Positions 56,230-64,000 of a stretch of 64,000 nucleotides of DNA are shown here, one piece after another. The notes under the pieces were generated by a model. The model saw nothing but the letters and a program-made list of their open reading frames with translations, was not told the DNA's origin and searched no databases. This stretch comes from Nocardia sp. NRRL S-836. GTDB taxonomy: Bacteria > Actinomycetota > Actinomycetes > Mycobacteriales > Pseudonocardiaceae. Each line of letters opens with the position of its first letter. Position 1 is the stretch's first letter. The position numbers and the translations under genes are program-made. The DNA lies in the NCBI RefSeq assembly GCF_001279525.1, contig NZ_LGDY01000107.1, positions 1 through 64,000 of the forward strand, written 5' to 3'.

Positions 56230-56406
56230 TCAGCCGATCCAGCCGATCAACGCGCGCCAGGCGGGAGACGAGAACGTGAGCACGTCACCGCTCACGTTCT
56301 TGGTGTCCCGCACGCGCGCATCCTGGGCCAACGACACCTCCACACAGCTGCCGTTGCCGTTCCCGGTGCTGTAGCTGCTCTTACGCCAGGTCCGTTCCGG
56401 GGTCAT
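56230..56406 (-). CDS. DUF397 protein, copy B
   Basis: 58 residues, nearly identical to copy A (differences cluster at STGNGNGS and ALIGWIG). ATG at 56406, so the first 26 bases overlap the end of the XRE gene. Tandem near-identical copies, including matching upstream bases (GAGAGGATTCTC), indicate a recent duplication of the whole 193-base unit. Confidence 0.88.
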   Translation of the reverse strand: MTPERTWRKSSYSTGNGNGSCVEVSLAQDARVRDTKNVSGDVLTFSSPAWRALIGWIG

Positions 56407-57226
56407 GAGAATCCTCTCGCAGTCCGCTGACGTACTCCATCAGCTTGCTCCGCGATTGTTCCTCATCCAAGGCAACGGCATCCAGCCGCTGAAAGAGCCT
56501 CCTGGCTCGCGCGACAGCGGCCTTTTCCTGGGCGAACACCTGCGCCATCTCGGTCTCCGTGAACACCACCGGAGCCGCCTTCGGGAACTCGTACAACGTG
56601 CACGCCGAGCGGAAACTGGTGATGTGCGCGGGCACGATGCGCAGGATGTGGCTGTTGAACAGCAGGCGCAGGTACTGGTCCTCACGGATCTCGGCGCTGC
56701 CCAGCCGCATCCGCAACGCGAGTTCGTGCACGTAGAACACGCACTCAGGGCGGTTGTGCCGCCTCATGATCGTCTGCCGTCCCATGCGCGCCTCGACGTA
56801 CGCGTCGATGTCCGACGGGGCTTCGATGTGCGAGTCTACGAACAGCTCCCGCGCGTAGCGCTCCGTTTGCAGAAGGCCGTGGATGACGATCAGGTCGTAC
56901 GACATGATCTTCGTGGCCATGGTTTCGGTCATCGCCAGCGTGCGCAGATTGCTGTTGTCCTGCGCGAAGTACAGGTCGAACGCGTGGTGGTACCGGCGGC
57001 GGAAGGACTCCACGAAATGCAGGTCCTTGCCGCAGGTCGCCAGGTACTGCACGAGGTCGATGTCGCTCGCCCGTGCCTTGCCCAGCTCAATGTCGGACAC
57101 CTTGCTCGGGTCCCAGCCGAGGTGCACGGCCATCGCCCGGCCGTGGTGCGGGGTGCACGACTCCCTGATGCGACGCAGCTCGTCGCCGAGGTCACGGCTG
57201 TACGGAGTAGATGCGATTGCTGCCAT
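56381..57226 (-). CDS. XRE family regulator of the Scr1/DUF5753 type
   Basis: 281 residues. Helix-turn-helix LGDELRRIRESCTPHHGRAM and DPSKVSDIELGKARASD, then the long DUF5753 domain (MSYDLIVIHGLLQTERYAREL; YVHELALRMRLGS). Such proteins control development or antibiotic production in actinomycetes and pair with DUF397 proteins, as here. ATG at 57226. A poor ribosome site suggests modest expression. Confidence 0.9.
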   Translation of the reverse strand: MAAIASTPYSRDLGDELRRIRESCTPHHGRAMAVHLGWDPSKVSDIELGKARASDIDLVQYLATCGKDLHFVESFRRRYHHAFDLYFAQDNSNLRTLAMTETMATKIMSYDLIVIHGLLQTERYARELFVDSHIEAPSDIDAYVEARMGRQTIMRRHNRPECVFYVHELALRMRLGSAEIREDQYLRLLFNSHILRIVPAHITSFRSACTLYEFPKAAPVVFTETEMAQVFAQEKAAVARARRLFQRLDAVALDEEQSRSKLMEYVSGLREDSHDPGTDLA

Positions 57227-57318
57227 AGCAAGGAAGCTATGGCGTGGAATGAAACCAAGTAACTGGCTCGTTCGGGTGAAAACAGAGTCGAAGAACCCCG
57301 CTGCGAGCTGCGCATACG

Positions 57319-58518
57319 TTACCGATAGGCGCCCTCGCGCCGTGTGCAGCACGCAGCAGCAGCGATCGCCGCGGCTGCGATCGTGGCCGTGGCGGGCCAG
57401 CCGAGGCGGTCGGCCGCTGCCGCGCCGAAGGCCGTGCCGAGGCTGCCGCCGACGAAGTAGACGAGCATGTAGGCGCTGTTGAAACGGGCGGGCGCGGCAG
57501 GGTCGATGGCGAGGACGGTGCTCTGGTTCGCGACCTGGGCGGCGAAGAGGCCCGCGTCGAAGAGCAGCAGGCAGCCGAGGGTGGCGGCGGTGCTGGTGAG
57601 CGACCAGCCGAGGGCGAGCGCGGCCACGCCCGCCACGAGCAGGCCCGCCAGGACCACGCGGCGGGCGCCCACGCGGTCGGTCCACGCGCCGGCGACCTGG
57701 GTGGCGGCGATGCCGGAGAGGCCGGCCAGTGCGTACAGGCCGATCCGCTCGGCGGAGTAGGAGTACGGCGGCTGGGAGAGGACCACGGCCAGTCCGGACC
57801 ACACCGTGCAGAAGGCGAAGAACCACAGTGCGCCGCGGACGGCCGCGACCCGGAGCACGGCGTGCCGGACGAGCAGGCCGGGCAGGGAACGCAGGGTCGC
57901 ACCGTACCCACGTCCGATTCCACTGCGTCCGATTCCATCAGGTGCGGGTGGCACCAGCAGCAGGCAGCCCGCCGCGACGAGTGCGCAGGCGGCGGCGAAC
58001 ACCAGGAGCGTTGCGCGCCAGCCGATCTCCTCGGTCAGCCAGCCGCCGGCGATGCGGCCCGCCAGGATGCCCGCCGAGATGCCCGCGGTCACGACGCCGA
58101 GGACGGTCGCGCGCCGGTGTGCGGGCGCGAGCCGGCCCGCCACCGAACTGAGTCCCGCGCCCACCGCGGAACACGTCCCGGCCAGGGCGATCAGCACGCC
58201 CAGCACCACCACGCCGGCCGCGGTCGCACTCGCCGCCAGCACCGCGGCGAGCACGCCGAACTGCGCGGCCAGCACCCGTGCCGGTGGGAACCGGTCGACC
58301 AGGGGGACCAGCAGGCCGAGGCCGACCAGGTACCCGGCGGGGCCGCACGCGAGCGCGAGCCCGACGGTGGTGAGCTGCGCGCTCAAGGAGTCCGCCACGG
58401 CCGCGATCGCGGGTTGCAGCGGGTACAGGGTGGACGTTCCGAGTGCGGCCGCGAACGCCATGAAGACCACGACCGGGCCGCTCAGCCGACTTGCTTGACC
58501 AGTGTGCACGTCGATCAA
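57319..58518 (-). CDS. MFS transporter
   Basis: 399 residues, 12 helices. Drug-exporter layout: PAIAAVADSLSAQLTTVGLALACGP in helices 1-2 and HRRATVLGVVTAGISAGILAG in helices 4-5. TTG at 58518 or GTG at 58509 may start it. Substrate unknown; the AraJ/NepI-like arabinose/purine exporters are nearest in style. Confidence 0.87.
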   Translation of the reverse strand: MIDVHTGQASRLSGPVVVFMAFAAALGTSTLYPLQPAIAAVADSLSAQLTTVGLALACGPAGYLVGLGLLVPLVDRFPPARVLAAQFGVLAAVLAASATAAGVVVLGVLIALAGTCSAVGAGLSSVAGRLAPAHRRATVLGVVTAGISAGILAGRIAGGWLTEEIGWRATLLVFAAACALVAAGCLLLVPPAPDGIGRSGIGRGYGATLRSLPGLLVRHAVLRVAAVRGALWFFAFCTVWSGLAVVLSQPPYSYSAERIGLYALAGLSGIAATQVAGAWTDRVGARRVVLAGLLVAGVAALALGWSLTSTAATLGCLLLFDAGLFAAQVANQSTVLAIDPAAPARFNSAYMLVYFVGGSLGTAFGAAAADRLGWPATATIAAAAIAAAACCTRREGAYR

Positions 58519-58577
58519 TGTTGGGAGGCGCCGATCTCCCGTGCTGGCGGGATTCCGTCCTCACCCCTCGCGCACGC

Positions 58578-59516
58578 TCAGTGCAGCACGCTGCCCCGGT
58601 TCGCGAAGACCTCCTCGATCGGCTGGTCCGTGCCCAGGGCGAGCCGCAGCAGCACGCGTGCCTTGCGCGGGCACAGCCAGCCCGCCATCACGGCGCCGCG
58701 CTTGACCAGGTCCGACTCGGAGCCGGGAAAGCCGTAGGTGGCGCGGAACGTGGTGCCCGCGCCCGTCCGCGTCGCCACCACTACCGGGAAGCGTGCCCGG
58801 GAGATGGCGTCGGCCAGGCCTTCCGAGACGTGCCCGACGCCCGTTGCGGCGACGACGACACCACCGACGTTGAGCCAGTCGAGCAGGGCGCCGTCGTCGT
58901 CGATCGTGGCCTCGACGAGCGACACCGGGGGCACGGTCCGCGGGCGTGGCAGTGCGGGCAGCCGGTGGGCGGGGTGGAAGTAGCGCGGCGTGCCCTCGAC
59001 CTGGAGGCCGAGCGGGCCGGGGAACGACTCGAAGGCGTTGGGCAGGCTGCTGTGCGACTTGCGCACCCACCGCGCGGCGTGGATCTCGTCGTTGAGGACG
59101 AGCAGGGCGCCGCGGCCGCGCGAGTTCGCCGCCCCGGCCACCGCGACGGCCGCCGCGAGGTTGGCCGGGCCGTCGGCGCCGGGCAGTCCGGGGTGCCGCA
59201 TGGCGCCGGTGACGACGAGCGGTTCCTCGTGCGGCCACAGGCAGTCGAAGAAGTACGCGGTCTCTTCGAGGGTGTCGGTGCCCTGGGCGACCACGACACC
59301 GGCGGCGCCTCCGGCGACCTGCCGGTCGGCCCAGTCGAACGCCTCCAGCAGCGTGCCGAACGTGAGCGAGGCGCCGGGGATCGTGGCCAGGGTGGCGATC
59401 TCGCCGACCTCCAGGTCGCCGACGAGGTCCTGGGCGCCCAGGGTCGGTGACACCGCACCGGAGCCCGTCATCGTGATCGTGCCGCCGAGCGATGCCACCG
59501 CCACCTGTGAGCTCAT
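58578..59516 (-). CDS. L-asparaginase
   Basis: 312 residues. Catalytic threonines in LGGTITM (N-terminus) and QGTDTLEETAYF; Lys is replaced by Met in the VTGAMRHP stretch, as in most. No signal peptide, so cytosolic. Converts asparagine to aspartate and ammonia. 61 bases downstream is the MFS gene on the same strand. Confidence 0.93.
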   Translation of the reverse strand: MSSQVAVASLGGTITMTGSGAVSPTLGAQDLVGDLEVGEIATLATIPGASLTFGTLLEAFDWADRQVAGGAAGVVVAQGTDTLEETAYFFDCLWPHEEPLVVTGAMRHPGLPGADGPANLAAAVAVAGAANSRGRGALLVLNDEIHAARWVRKSHSSLPNAFESFPGPLGLQVEGTPRYFHPAHRLPALPRPRTVPPVSLVEATIDDDGALLDWLNVGGVVVAATGVGHVSEGLADAISRARFPVVVATRTGAGTTFRATYGFPGSESDLVKRGAVMAGWLCPRKARVLLRLALGTDQPIEEVFANRGSVLH

Positions 59517-59546
59517 GCGCTCACAATAGGGTCCGCTGAAGAATGA

Positions 59547-60224
59547 TCACTGACGCCAGTAGGTGATGTTGCGGAAACGGGCCTCCGCGCGGCCGCTGCC
59601 GTGGTGGTAGACGCCGTTCTTGAAATAGCGCGTGGCCGGGCCCTCGTCGGAATGTGTGAGTTTGAGGGTGCCGTTGTAATACGTCTTCACGGTGCCCCGG
59701 CCGCCCGCGACCGCGGTGTGCTCGACGCGGATCCGGAACCACCGGTTGTAGATGCCCGTGGCGATGACCTGGTCGCTGTCCTTGCGCAGGGTGCCGCCGT
59801 TGATGTTGGCGACGTTGAGCATCACGTCCGTGGCGCGGGTGCCGTCAGGGCGGCTGCCGCGCAGGATCTGCACGACCGTCGGGCCGCTGACGCCGGACGG
59901 GATGTAGATCTCGCCCTCCCAGGCGCGCGAGCCGCTGGAGTACTCCTGGTCGAAGCGCATCTCGGTGCGCGGATCCGTTGGGCTGCCAGGGGTGTGCGGC
60001 TCGTCGTAGTCGTAGACCCACATCGTGTGCACGCCGCCCTCGTACCGGTAGCGGGCGCTGGTGGCGAGGTTGTGCGGCTTCTGGATCGTGTAGGTGTACG
60101 GGGCCGAGACCCACTGCGCGGACGGCGGCTGGGCGAGGGCCTGACCAGCCGGTGCCACGAGCAGGGGTGCGGTGAGGGCGAGGGTGAGCGCGGTTCGTCG
60201 TGTGTGGAGTGCAGGGGTTTCCAC
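59547..60224 (-). CDS. Secreted polysaccharide-lyase-like (jelly-roll) protein
   Basis: 225 residues. Twin-arginine-style signal (HTRRTALTLALTAPLLVAP), then a concanavalin-type beta jelly roll with TDPRTEMRFD, GEIYIPSGVSGP and RFRNITYW. The PRTEMR stretch recalls alginate/glucuronan lyase families, but assignment to one is not secure. GTG at 60224 after GGAGGGA. A DasR-like operator lies 25 bases upstream, so it may act on an amino-sugar polymer and be induced by GlcNAc-type signals. Confidence 0.7.
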   Translation of the reverse strand: METPALHTRRTALTLALTAPLLVAPAGQALAQPPSAQWVSAPYTYTIQKPHNLATSARYRYEGGVHTMWVYDYDEPHTPGSPTDPRTEMRFDQEYSSGSRAWEGEIYIPSGVSGPTVVQILRGSRPDGTRATDVMLNVANINGGTLRKDSDQVIATGIYNRWFRIRVEHTAVAGGRGTVKTYYNGTLKLTHSDEGPATRYFKNGVYHHGSGRAEARFRNITYWRQ

Positions 60225-60248
60225 GGTGAGTCCCTCCGACCTTCGATA

Positions 60249-60264
60249 AGTGGTCTGTACCACT
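60249..60264. promoter_or_regulatory. DasR-like (dre) operator
   Basis: AGTGGTCTGTACCACT is a 16-bp near-perfect palindrome. It differs from the DasR consensus ACTGGTCTAGACCACT, as I recall it, at three positions and keeps the TGGTCT and ACCACT arms. It lies between the lyase start and the promoter side, the right place for repression by a GntR/HutC regulator. Confidence 0.65.
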
Positions 60265-60335
60265 TTGAGGGCATGAAGGCGGAGGGATCAACAGTTTTCC
60301 GAAATACCGGGACGAGATTCAGATGGGCGAACTTT

Positions 60336-60911
60336 TCACATTCCTGAACCGGCGGCGGAAACGAGCTCGTCGAAGGTCGGGAACCGCGTGGCGATGTCGC
60401 TGCCGGTGAAGTTGCCGATCCAGCCGTCGTCGTCGTGGAAGAACCGCACCGACACGTAGTCGGGCCGCGTGCCCATGTCGAACCAGTGCGTGGTGTTCGC
60501 CGGGACGCTGAGCAGGTCGCCGGCCGTGCACAGCACCGCGTAGACCTTGTCGCCGATGTGCAGGTAGAAGACGCCCGCGCCACGGGCGAAGTAGCGGTCC
60601 TCGTCGTCGTCGTGCGTGTGCTCGGCGAGGAACCGGTTGCGGAACTCGACGGCCTTCGCGCGGTACTCGTCGGTGTCGGCCGGCGTCATCTCCATCGCGT
60701 CGACGTAGCCGTAGCCCTCGGTCTCGCTGACGCGGGCGATCTCGTCCTCGTAGGCGCGCAGTGCGTTCTCGGCCGTCACACCGTCCACAACGGACCAGCG
60801 GGAGAACCGCACGCCGTGCTCCTTGAGCGTGGTGGCGATCTCCTCGGGATCGGAGGTGCGGACCAGCGTCTCCTCCGGGCCGGACTCCGGCCACACCGTC
60901 AGCAGCGTCAT
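60336..60911 (-). CDS. mtnD: Acireductone dioxygenase
   Basis: 191 residues, cupin fold. Metal ligands are in EHTHDDDEDRYF and the following His of NTTHWFDMG. Oxidises acireductone to the methionine precursor keto acid plus formate (Fe form) or to a dead-end product with CO (Ni form). ATG at 60911 overlaps the mtnB stop. Last gene of the methionine salvage operon. Confidence 0.94.
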   Translation of the reverse strand: MTLLTVWPESGPEETLVRTSDPEEIATTLKEHGVRFSRWSVVDGVTAENALRAYEDEIARVSETEGYGYVDAMEMTPADTDEYRAKAVEFRNRFLAEHTHDDDEDRYFARGAGVFYLHIGDKVYAVLCTAGDLLSVPANTTHWFDMGTRPDYVSVRFFHDDDGWIGNFTGSDIATRFPTFDELVSAAGSGM

Positions 60912-61507
60912 GCGTGCCTCCCCGTAAAGGTGTCCTTGCGCGTCTCCACCTTGAAGCGCAGCAACCACTCCAGGCATTCCAGGCGGTGCCGGGCCTGCAC
61001 CAGGTCGGCACCCCACACGTAGACGCCGTGCCGTGCCACGATCAGCGCGGGCGTCCTCGGGTCGAAGCCCTTCTCGAAGGCGTCGCCCAGCTCGGCCATG
61101 TCCTGCGAGTTGCGGACCACGGGAACCACGACCTCCTCGTGGTCGTGGCGGCCGAAACCCTTGAGCATCTCCAGGTCCTTGAGCACCACGCCGTCCGGCC
61201 AGTGCTCCGCGGCCACGACCGGGGCCAGCGCGTGGACGTGGACGACCGCTCCGGCTCCCGCGACCCGCGCGATGCGGGCGTGCAGGCCGGCCTCGGCGGA
61301 CGGGACCTTGTCGCTGTCGACGGCGAGGCCGTTCTCGTCGATCACCACGCTGTCCGCCGCGGTGATCTCGCCCTTGTCGACACCGCTGACCGTGACGGCG
61401 AGCCGGAGCGGATCGCGTTGCGTGACAACGGAGAGGTTGCCCGAGGTGCCGCGCATCCAGCCCATCGCGGCGTACCGGGCGCACTCGCGCGCGAGCTCCG
61501 CGGTCAC
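60908..61507 (-). CDS. mtnB: Methylthioribulose-1-phosphate dehydratase
   Basis: 199 residues, class II aldolase fold. Zinc His in HVHALAPV and the C-terminal ARHGVYVWG; GTSGNLSV near the start. GTG at 61507 overlaps the mtnC stop. Third step of the salvage pathway. Confidence 0.92.
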   Translation of the reverse strand: MTAELARECARYAAMGWMRGTSGNLSVVTQRDPLRLAVTVSGVDKGEITAADSVVIDENGLAVDSDKVPSAEAGLHARIARVAGAGAVVHVHALAPVVAAEHWPDGVVLKDLEMLKGFGRHDHEEVVVPVVRNSQDMAELGDAFEKGFDPRTPALIVARHGVYVWGADLVQARHRLECLEWLLRFKVETRKDTFTGRHA

Positions 61508-62160
61508 GACAGCTCCCAGACCGTCGGGTGGGGCGTGAAGTCGGCGTTGCCGTACGGCTCGCCCGCGCGGGCGACACCGACCGTCTTCCAGCCCGCCTCG
61601 GCGGCCGCGTGCAGCTCGGCCGGGACGTCGCTGTAGAACGTGATGTCGTCGCTGCGCAGGGTTTCCGCGATCTTGCGGTACGACGCGGCCTCGCGCTTCG
61701 GGCCGGCGTTGACCGTGTCGAAGTGGTGCTCCAGCAACGGGGTCAGGTCGCCGTCGGTGGTGTGCCGGAAGAACGCGACCTGGCCCGCGACCGAGCCGCT
61801 GGAGAAGATCGCGAGCTTCACGCCGTCGTCGTGCCACTTGCGGATGGCGGGCACGACGTCGGGGAAGAACTCCGCCACGAGGTCGCCCTGCGCGTAGCCC
61901 TGCTGCCAGATCAGGCCCTGCAACGTCTTGAGCGGCGTGACCTTCTGGTCGGCGTTCATCCAGTCGTGCAGCGCCTTGACGACGTCGTCGTGGCCCGACA
62001 GCTCCTTGACCTGCCGGACCGCCTCGGCGACCACCGGGTCGTCACCGTGCTGCTCGATCCACGGCCCGAGCCGCGGGCGCGCGTAGTCGTACAGCACGAC
62101 CAGCACCTGGTCCGTGGCGCTCAGCGTGCCCTCGATGTCGAGCACGACCCACTTGCTCAC
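61504..62160 (-). CDS. mtnC: Enolase-phosphatase MtnC (acireductone synthase)
   Basis: 218 residues, HAD fold. VLDIEGTLSATDQVL carries the first Asp/Glu pair, IFSSGSVAGQ the Ser motif, ITFYSDVPAEL the last acid. Does enolisation and dephosphorylation in one protein. GTG at 62160 overlaps the mtnA-like stop. Confidence 0.93.
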   Translation of the reverse strand: MSKWVVLDIEGTLSATDQVLVVLYDYARPRLGPWIEQHGDDPVVAEAVRQVKELSGHDDVVKALHDWMNADQKVTPLKTLQGLIWQQGYAQGDLVAEFFPDVVPAIRKWHDDGVKLAIFSSGSVAGQVAFFRHTTDGDLTPLLEHHFDTVNAGPKREAASYRKIAETLRSDDITFYSDVPAELHAAAEAGWKTVGVARAGEPYGNADFTPHPTVWELS

Positions 62161-63158
62161 CGCTGTTCTCCCTCGTAGTACTTGTCCAGCTCGCCGGCGC
62201 CGAAGACCCCGCGGTCGGTCACCACGTCCGTGACGAACCGCGGCGGTGTCACGTCGAACGCCGGGTACAGCCCCTTCGCCCTGGGTGTGGCACTCGGCCG
62301 GCCGAGCACCCGCAGCACCTCGGCGCCGTCGCGGTACTCGATCTCCACGTGCTCGGTCGTCGGCGCGAGGTGGTCGGGCGCCTGCACCTGGGCGTGGAAC
62401 GGTACGCCGAACGCGTGTGCCGCCACGGCCAGTCCCAGTGTGCCGACCTTGTTGACGACGTGCCCATCCATGGTCACCCGATCGGCCGCCGTGACCAACG
62501 CGTCGACCTCGCCGCTCTGAAGCACCGCGGCGCCCATGCCGTCGGTGATCAGCGTGGTGTCGACGCCCATCTCGATCAACGTCTCGGCCGTCAGCCGGGC
62601 GCCCTGGAGATATGGGCGGGTCTCCGTGCAGAAGAACCGGAGGCGTTTGCCCTGCCGCTGGGCGGCCTTGACCGTCTCCGTGAGGTAGAGGTCGGCCCAG
62701 CAGTGGGTGAGGACGGTTGCCTCGTCGGGCAGCAGGTTCGCGGTGTGCTCGCCCAGTGCCCTCGACTTGCCGCGGTACCGCTCGTCGCCGGTCCGGGCGC
62801 CCTGGAGCGCCTGCGTGACGTCCTGGGCGGCGTCGACCGCCGCCAGCACGACCGCGGTGGCCTTGCGCAGGGCGTTGTTGGTGCGCCGGGTGTTCTCCAG
62901 CAGCGCCGCCGCGTGCCCGAGCTGCGCGCGGGCCTCGTCGAACGGCAGGTGCTCCAGCGTGCGGGCCTTGAGGACCAGGCCGTACAGGACCGCGAAGTAC
63001 GGCCCGGAGGACTGGGTGACCATGTCCTCGATGGCCTTCGCGACGTCCTCGACCGTCCTGCACAGCACCCAGTTGCGTTCGAACGGGAACTCGCGGCGGT
63101 CGAGGATCAGCACGCCGTCGTCGGTCAGCCGCACGGAGTCGGCGAGCACCGGTTCCAT
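62157..63158 (-). CDS. mtnA: MtnA-like (eIF2B-fold) sugar-phosphate isomerase
   Basis: 333 residues. TVLTHCWADLYLTETV, FCTETRPYLQGARLTAETL, LITDGMGAAVLQ and DGHVVNKVGTLGLAVAAHA align with the MtnA/eIF2B-alpha fold. Two hallmark motifs deviate: the N-terminal VRGAPAIG loop is replaced by VTQSSGPYFAVLYG, and HCNAG is HCWADL. Its place in an mtn operon argues for methylthioribose-1-P isomerase, but a different pentose-phosphate substrate is possible. ATG at 63158 shares a base with the upstream stop. Confidence 0.72.
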   Translation of the reverse strand: MEPVLADSVRLTDDGVLILDRREFPFERNWVLCRTVEDVAKAIEDMVTQSSGPYFAVLYGLVLKARTLEHLPFDEARAQLGHAAALLENTRRTNNALRKATAVVLAAVDAAQDVTQALQGARTGDERYRGKSRALGEHTANLLPDEATVLTHCWADLYLTETVKAAQRQGKRLRFFCTETRPYLQGARLTAETLIEMGVDTTLITDGMGAAVLQSGEVDALVTAADRVTMDGHVVNKVGTLGLAVAAHAFGVPFHAQVQAPDHLAPTTEHVEIEYRDGAEVLRVLGRPSATPRAKGLYPAFDVTPPRFVTDVVTDRGVFGAGELDKYYEGEQR

Positions 63159-64000
63159 CAGCTGTACCCGGTGTGCGCGGGCCGTGCACCGGTCAGGAAG
63201 TGCTCGCCGACCTCGCGGGCCTTGTAGACGACCGGGTCGTGCAGCGTCAGCGTGCGCGCGTTGCGCCAGAAGCGGTCCACGCCGTACTTCGCCGCCGTGC
63301 CACGCGCGCCGACCTGCTCGAAGATGCGGCTGGTGACCTCGTTGACGAGCTTAGTGCTGACCACCTTGGCCGCGGAGACCTCGACGGCGACCTGGGCGCG
63401 CTTCTGCGGCGTGAGGTGCCTGCCCAGCTCGCTGGCCTCCCACAGCTGCCGCGCGGCCTCGTCGGCGAGCAATCCCGCCGCCCTGGTCTGCGCCACCATC
63501 TCGCCGTAGGCGGCGACGATGTACGGGTCCTCGGTCGCGTGCTCCACCCCGCTGAGGAACCACGGGCGGGTCTTCGTGCGGGTGTAGTCGGCGGCCTCGT
63601 CGAGCGCGCCCTCGGCGATGGCGACGTAGAGCTGCGCGAGCACGAGCTGGAACCCGATCGCGGCGAGGCTGACCCGCGGGTCCTCGTTCGGCGGCTGCAC
63701 CCCGAGGACCTCGGTGACCTCGACGTCCTCGAAGACGACCCCGCCGGACGCCGTCAGCCGCTGGCCGATGTTGTCCCAGTCGTCCAGGTAGGTGATTCCG
63801 GTCGCCCGTCCGTCGAGCAGGAAGGTGAGCTTCTCGCCGTTGTCCGTGCGCGTCGCGCTGACCACGATCCGGTCGGCGACACTCGCTCCGGTGGCGAACG
63901 TCTTGCGCCCGTTGAGCAGGAACCCGGTGCCCTTGGGCGTGAGCTCGAGGGCGGCGTCGAGCGGGTTGCTGACCCCGGCCCAGAACTCGTCGTCGTGGCG
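63158..64000 (-). CDS. Acyl-CoA-dehydrogenase-fold monooxygenase (DszC/SfnB-like), partial
   Basis: The C-terminal 280 residues; the gene begins beyond the window edge. LNGRKTFATGAS and WDNIGQRLTASGGVVFEDVEV are typical of the fold, but the C-terminal KVVSTKLVNEVTSRIFEQVG and the lack of a clear catalytic Glu fit flavin monooxygenases of the DszC/SfnB branch rather than true dehydrogenases. Those act on sulfur compounds. Placement at the head of a methionine-salvage operon supports a sulfur role. Stop and next start share a base (TGATG). Confidence 0.82.
   Translation of the reverse strand, partial: RHDDEFWAGVSNPLDAALELTPKGTGFLLNGRKTFATGASVADRIVVSATRTDNGEKLTFLLDGRATGITYLDDWDNIGQRLTASGGVVFEDVEVTEVLGVQPPNEDPRVSLAAIGFQLVLAQLYVAIAEGALDEAADYTRTKTRPWFLSGVEHATEDPYIVAAYGEMVAQTRAAGLLADEAARQLWEASELGRHLTPQKRAQVAVEVSAAKVVSTKLVNEVTSRIFEQVGARGTAAKYGVDRFWRNARTLTLHDPVVYKAREVGEHFLTGARPAHTGYS

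Overview
The window is GC-rich DNA (roughly 70% GC by eye) with dense genes, many GTG starts and many 4-base GTGA/ATGA stop-start overlaps. This is an actinomycete chromosome. The gene order, the actinobacterial CysO/CysM/Mec cysteine pathway, LAxTG sortase substrates, XRE/DUF397 pairs and a TIGR04222-type protein point to a filamentous member of the Pseudonocardiales (Lentzea/Saccharothrix/Actinosynnema type). The genus is an inference; there is no rRNA or tRNA here to test it.

Layout. (1) 1-4.4 kb: an FAD monooxygenase, a secreted beta-lactamase-fold protein, a luciferase-like oxidoreductase, a lipoprotein and a Bcp peroxiredoxin. (2) 4.6-25.9 kb: a conserved housekeeping block that mirrors the M. 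tuberculosis Rv1329c-Rv1341 region. It holds rdgB, rph, an Rv1339-like hydrolase, murI, rhomboid, cysM, cysO, mec, an S58 peptidase, a DUF2017 gene, clpS, pncB and dinG, with local insertions. The largest insertion, 16.2-23.7 kb, carries a cell-surface set: secreted anchored proteins, a UDP-GlcNAc 2-epimerase, an exosortase and a processive glycosyltransferase, then bioY. (3) 26-34.6 kb: two paralogous VOC proteins around a PadR regulator, a phospholipase D-like protein, a Pth2-type hydrolase, serB, ctaD, a DUF305 lipoprotein and a phosphotransferase. (4) 34.6-40.7 kb: an LAxTG surface protein, then a candidate peptide-modification locus. An alpha-ketoglutarate HExxH-type peptide hydroxylase is flanked by three tiny genes whose products share the C-terminal motif V-[DE]-W-F-x-R-x-P-N-G-G-T. 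(5) 40.8-51.5 kb: two sugar ABC operons, each with its own regulator (LacI, DeoR) and catabolic enzyme and neither with an ATPase gene. (6) 51.5-57.2 kb: an Imm1 immunity gene with a toxin stub, a two-component system, a radical-SAM-like protein without its cluster motif, and XRE plus tandem DUF397 genes. (7) 57.3-64 kb: an MFS transporter, an asparaginase, a secreted polysaccharide-lyase-like enzyme behind a DasR-like operator, and a fully overlapping methionine-salvage operon that starts with an acyl-CoA-dehydrogenase-like gene running off the window edge.

Most likely new biology: the HExxH hydroxylase with its three WFxRxPNGGT peptides. One of these peptides appears to start on a CTG codon that overlaps the enzyme's stop codon. 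The exosortase locus and several regulator/operator pairs with leaderless promoters are also worth following up.
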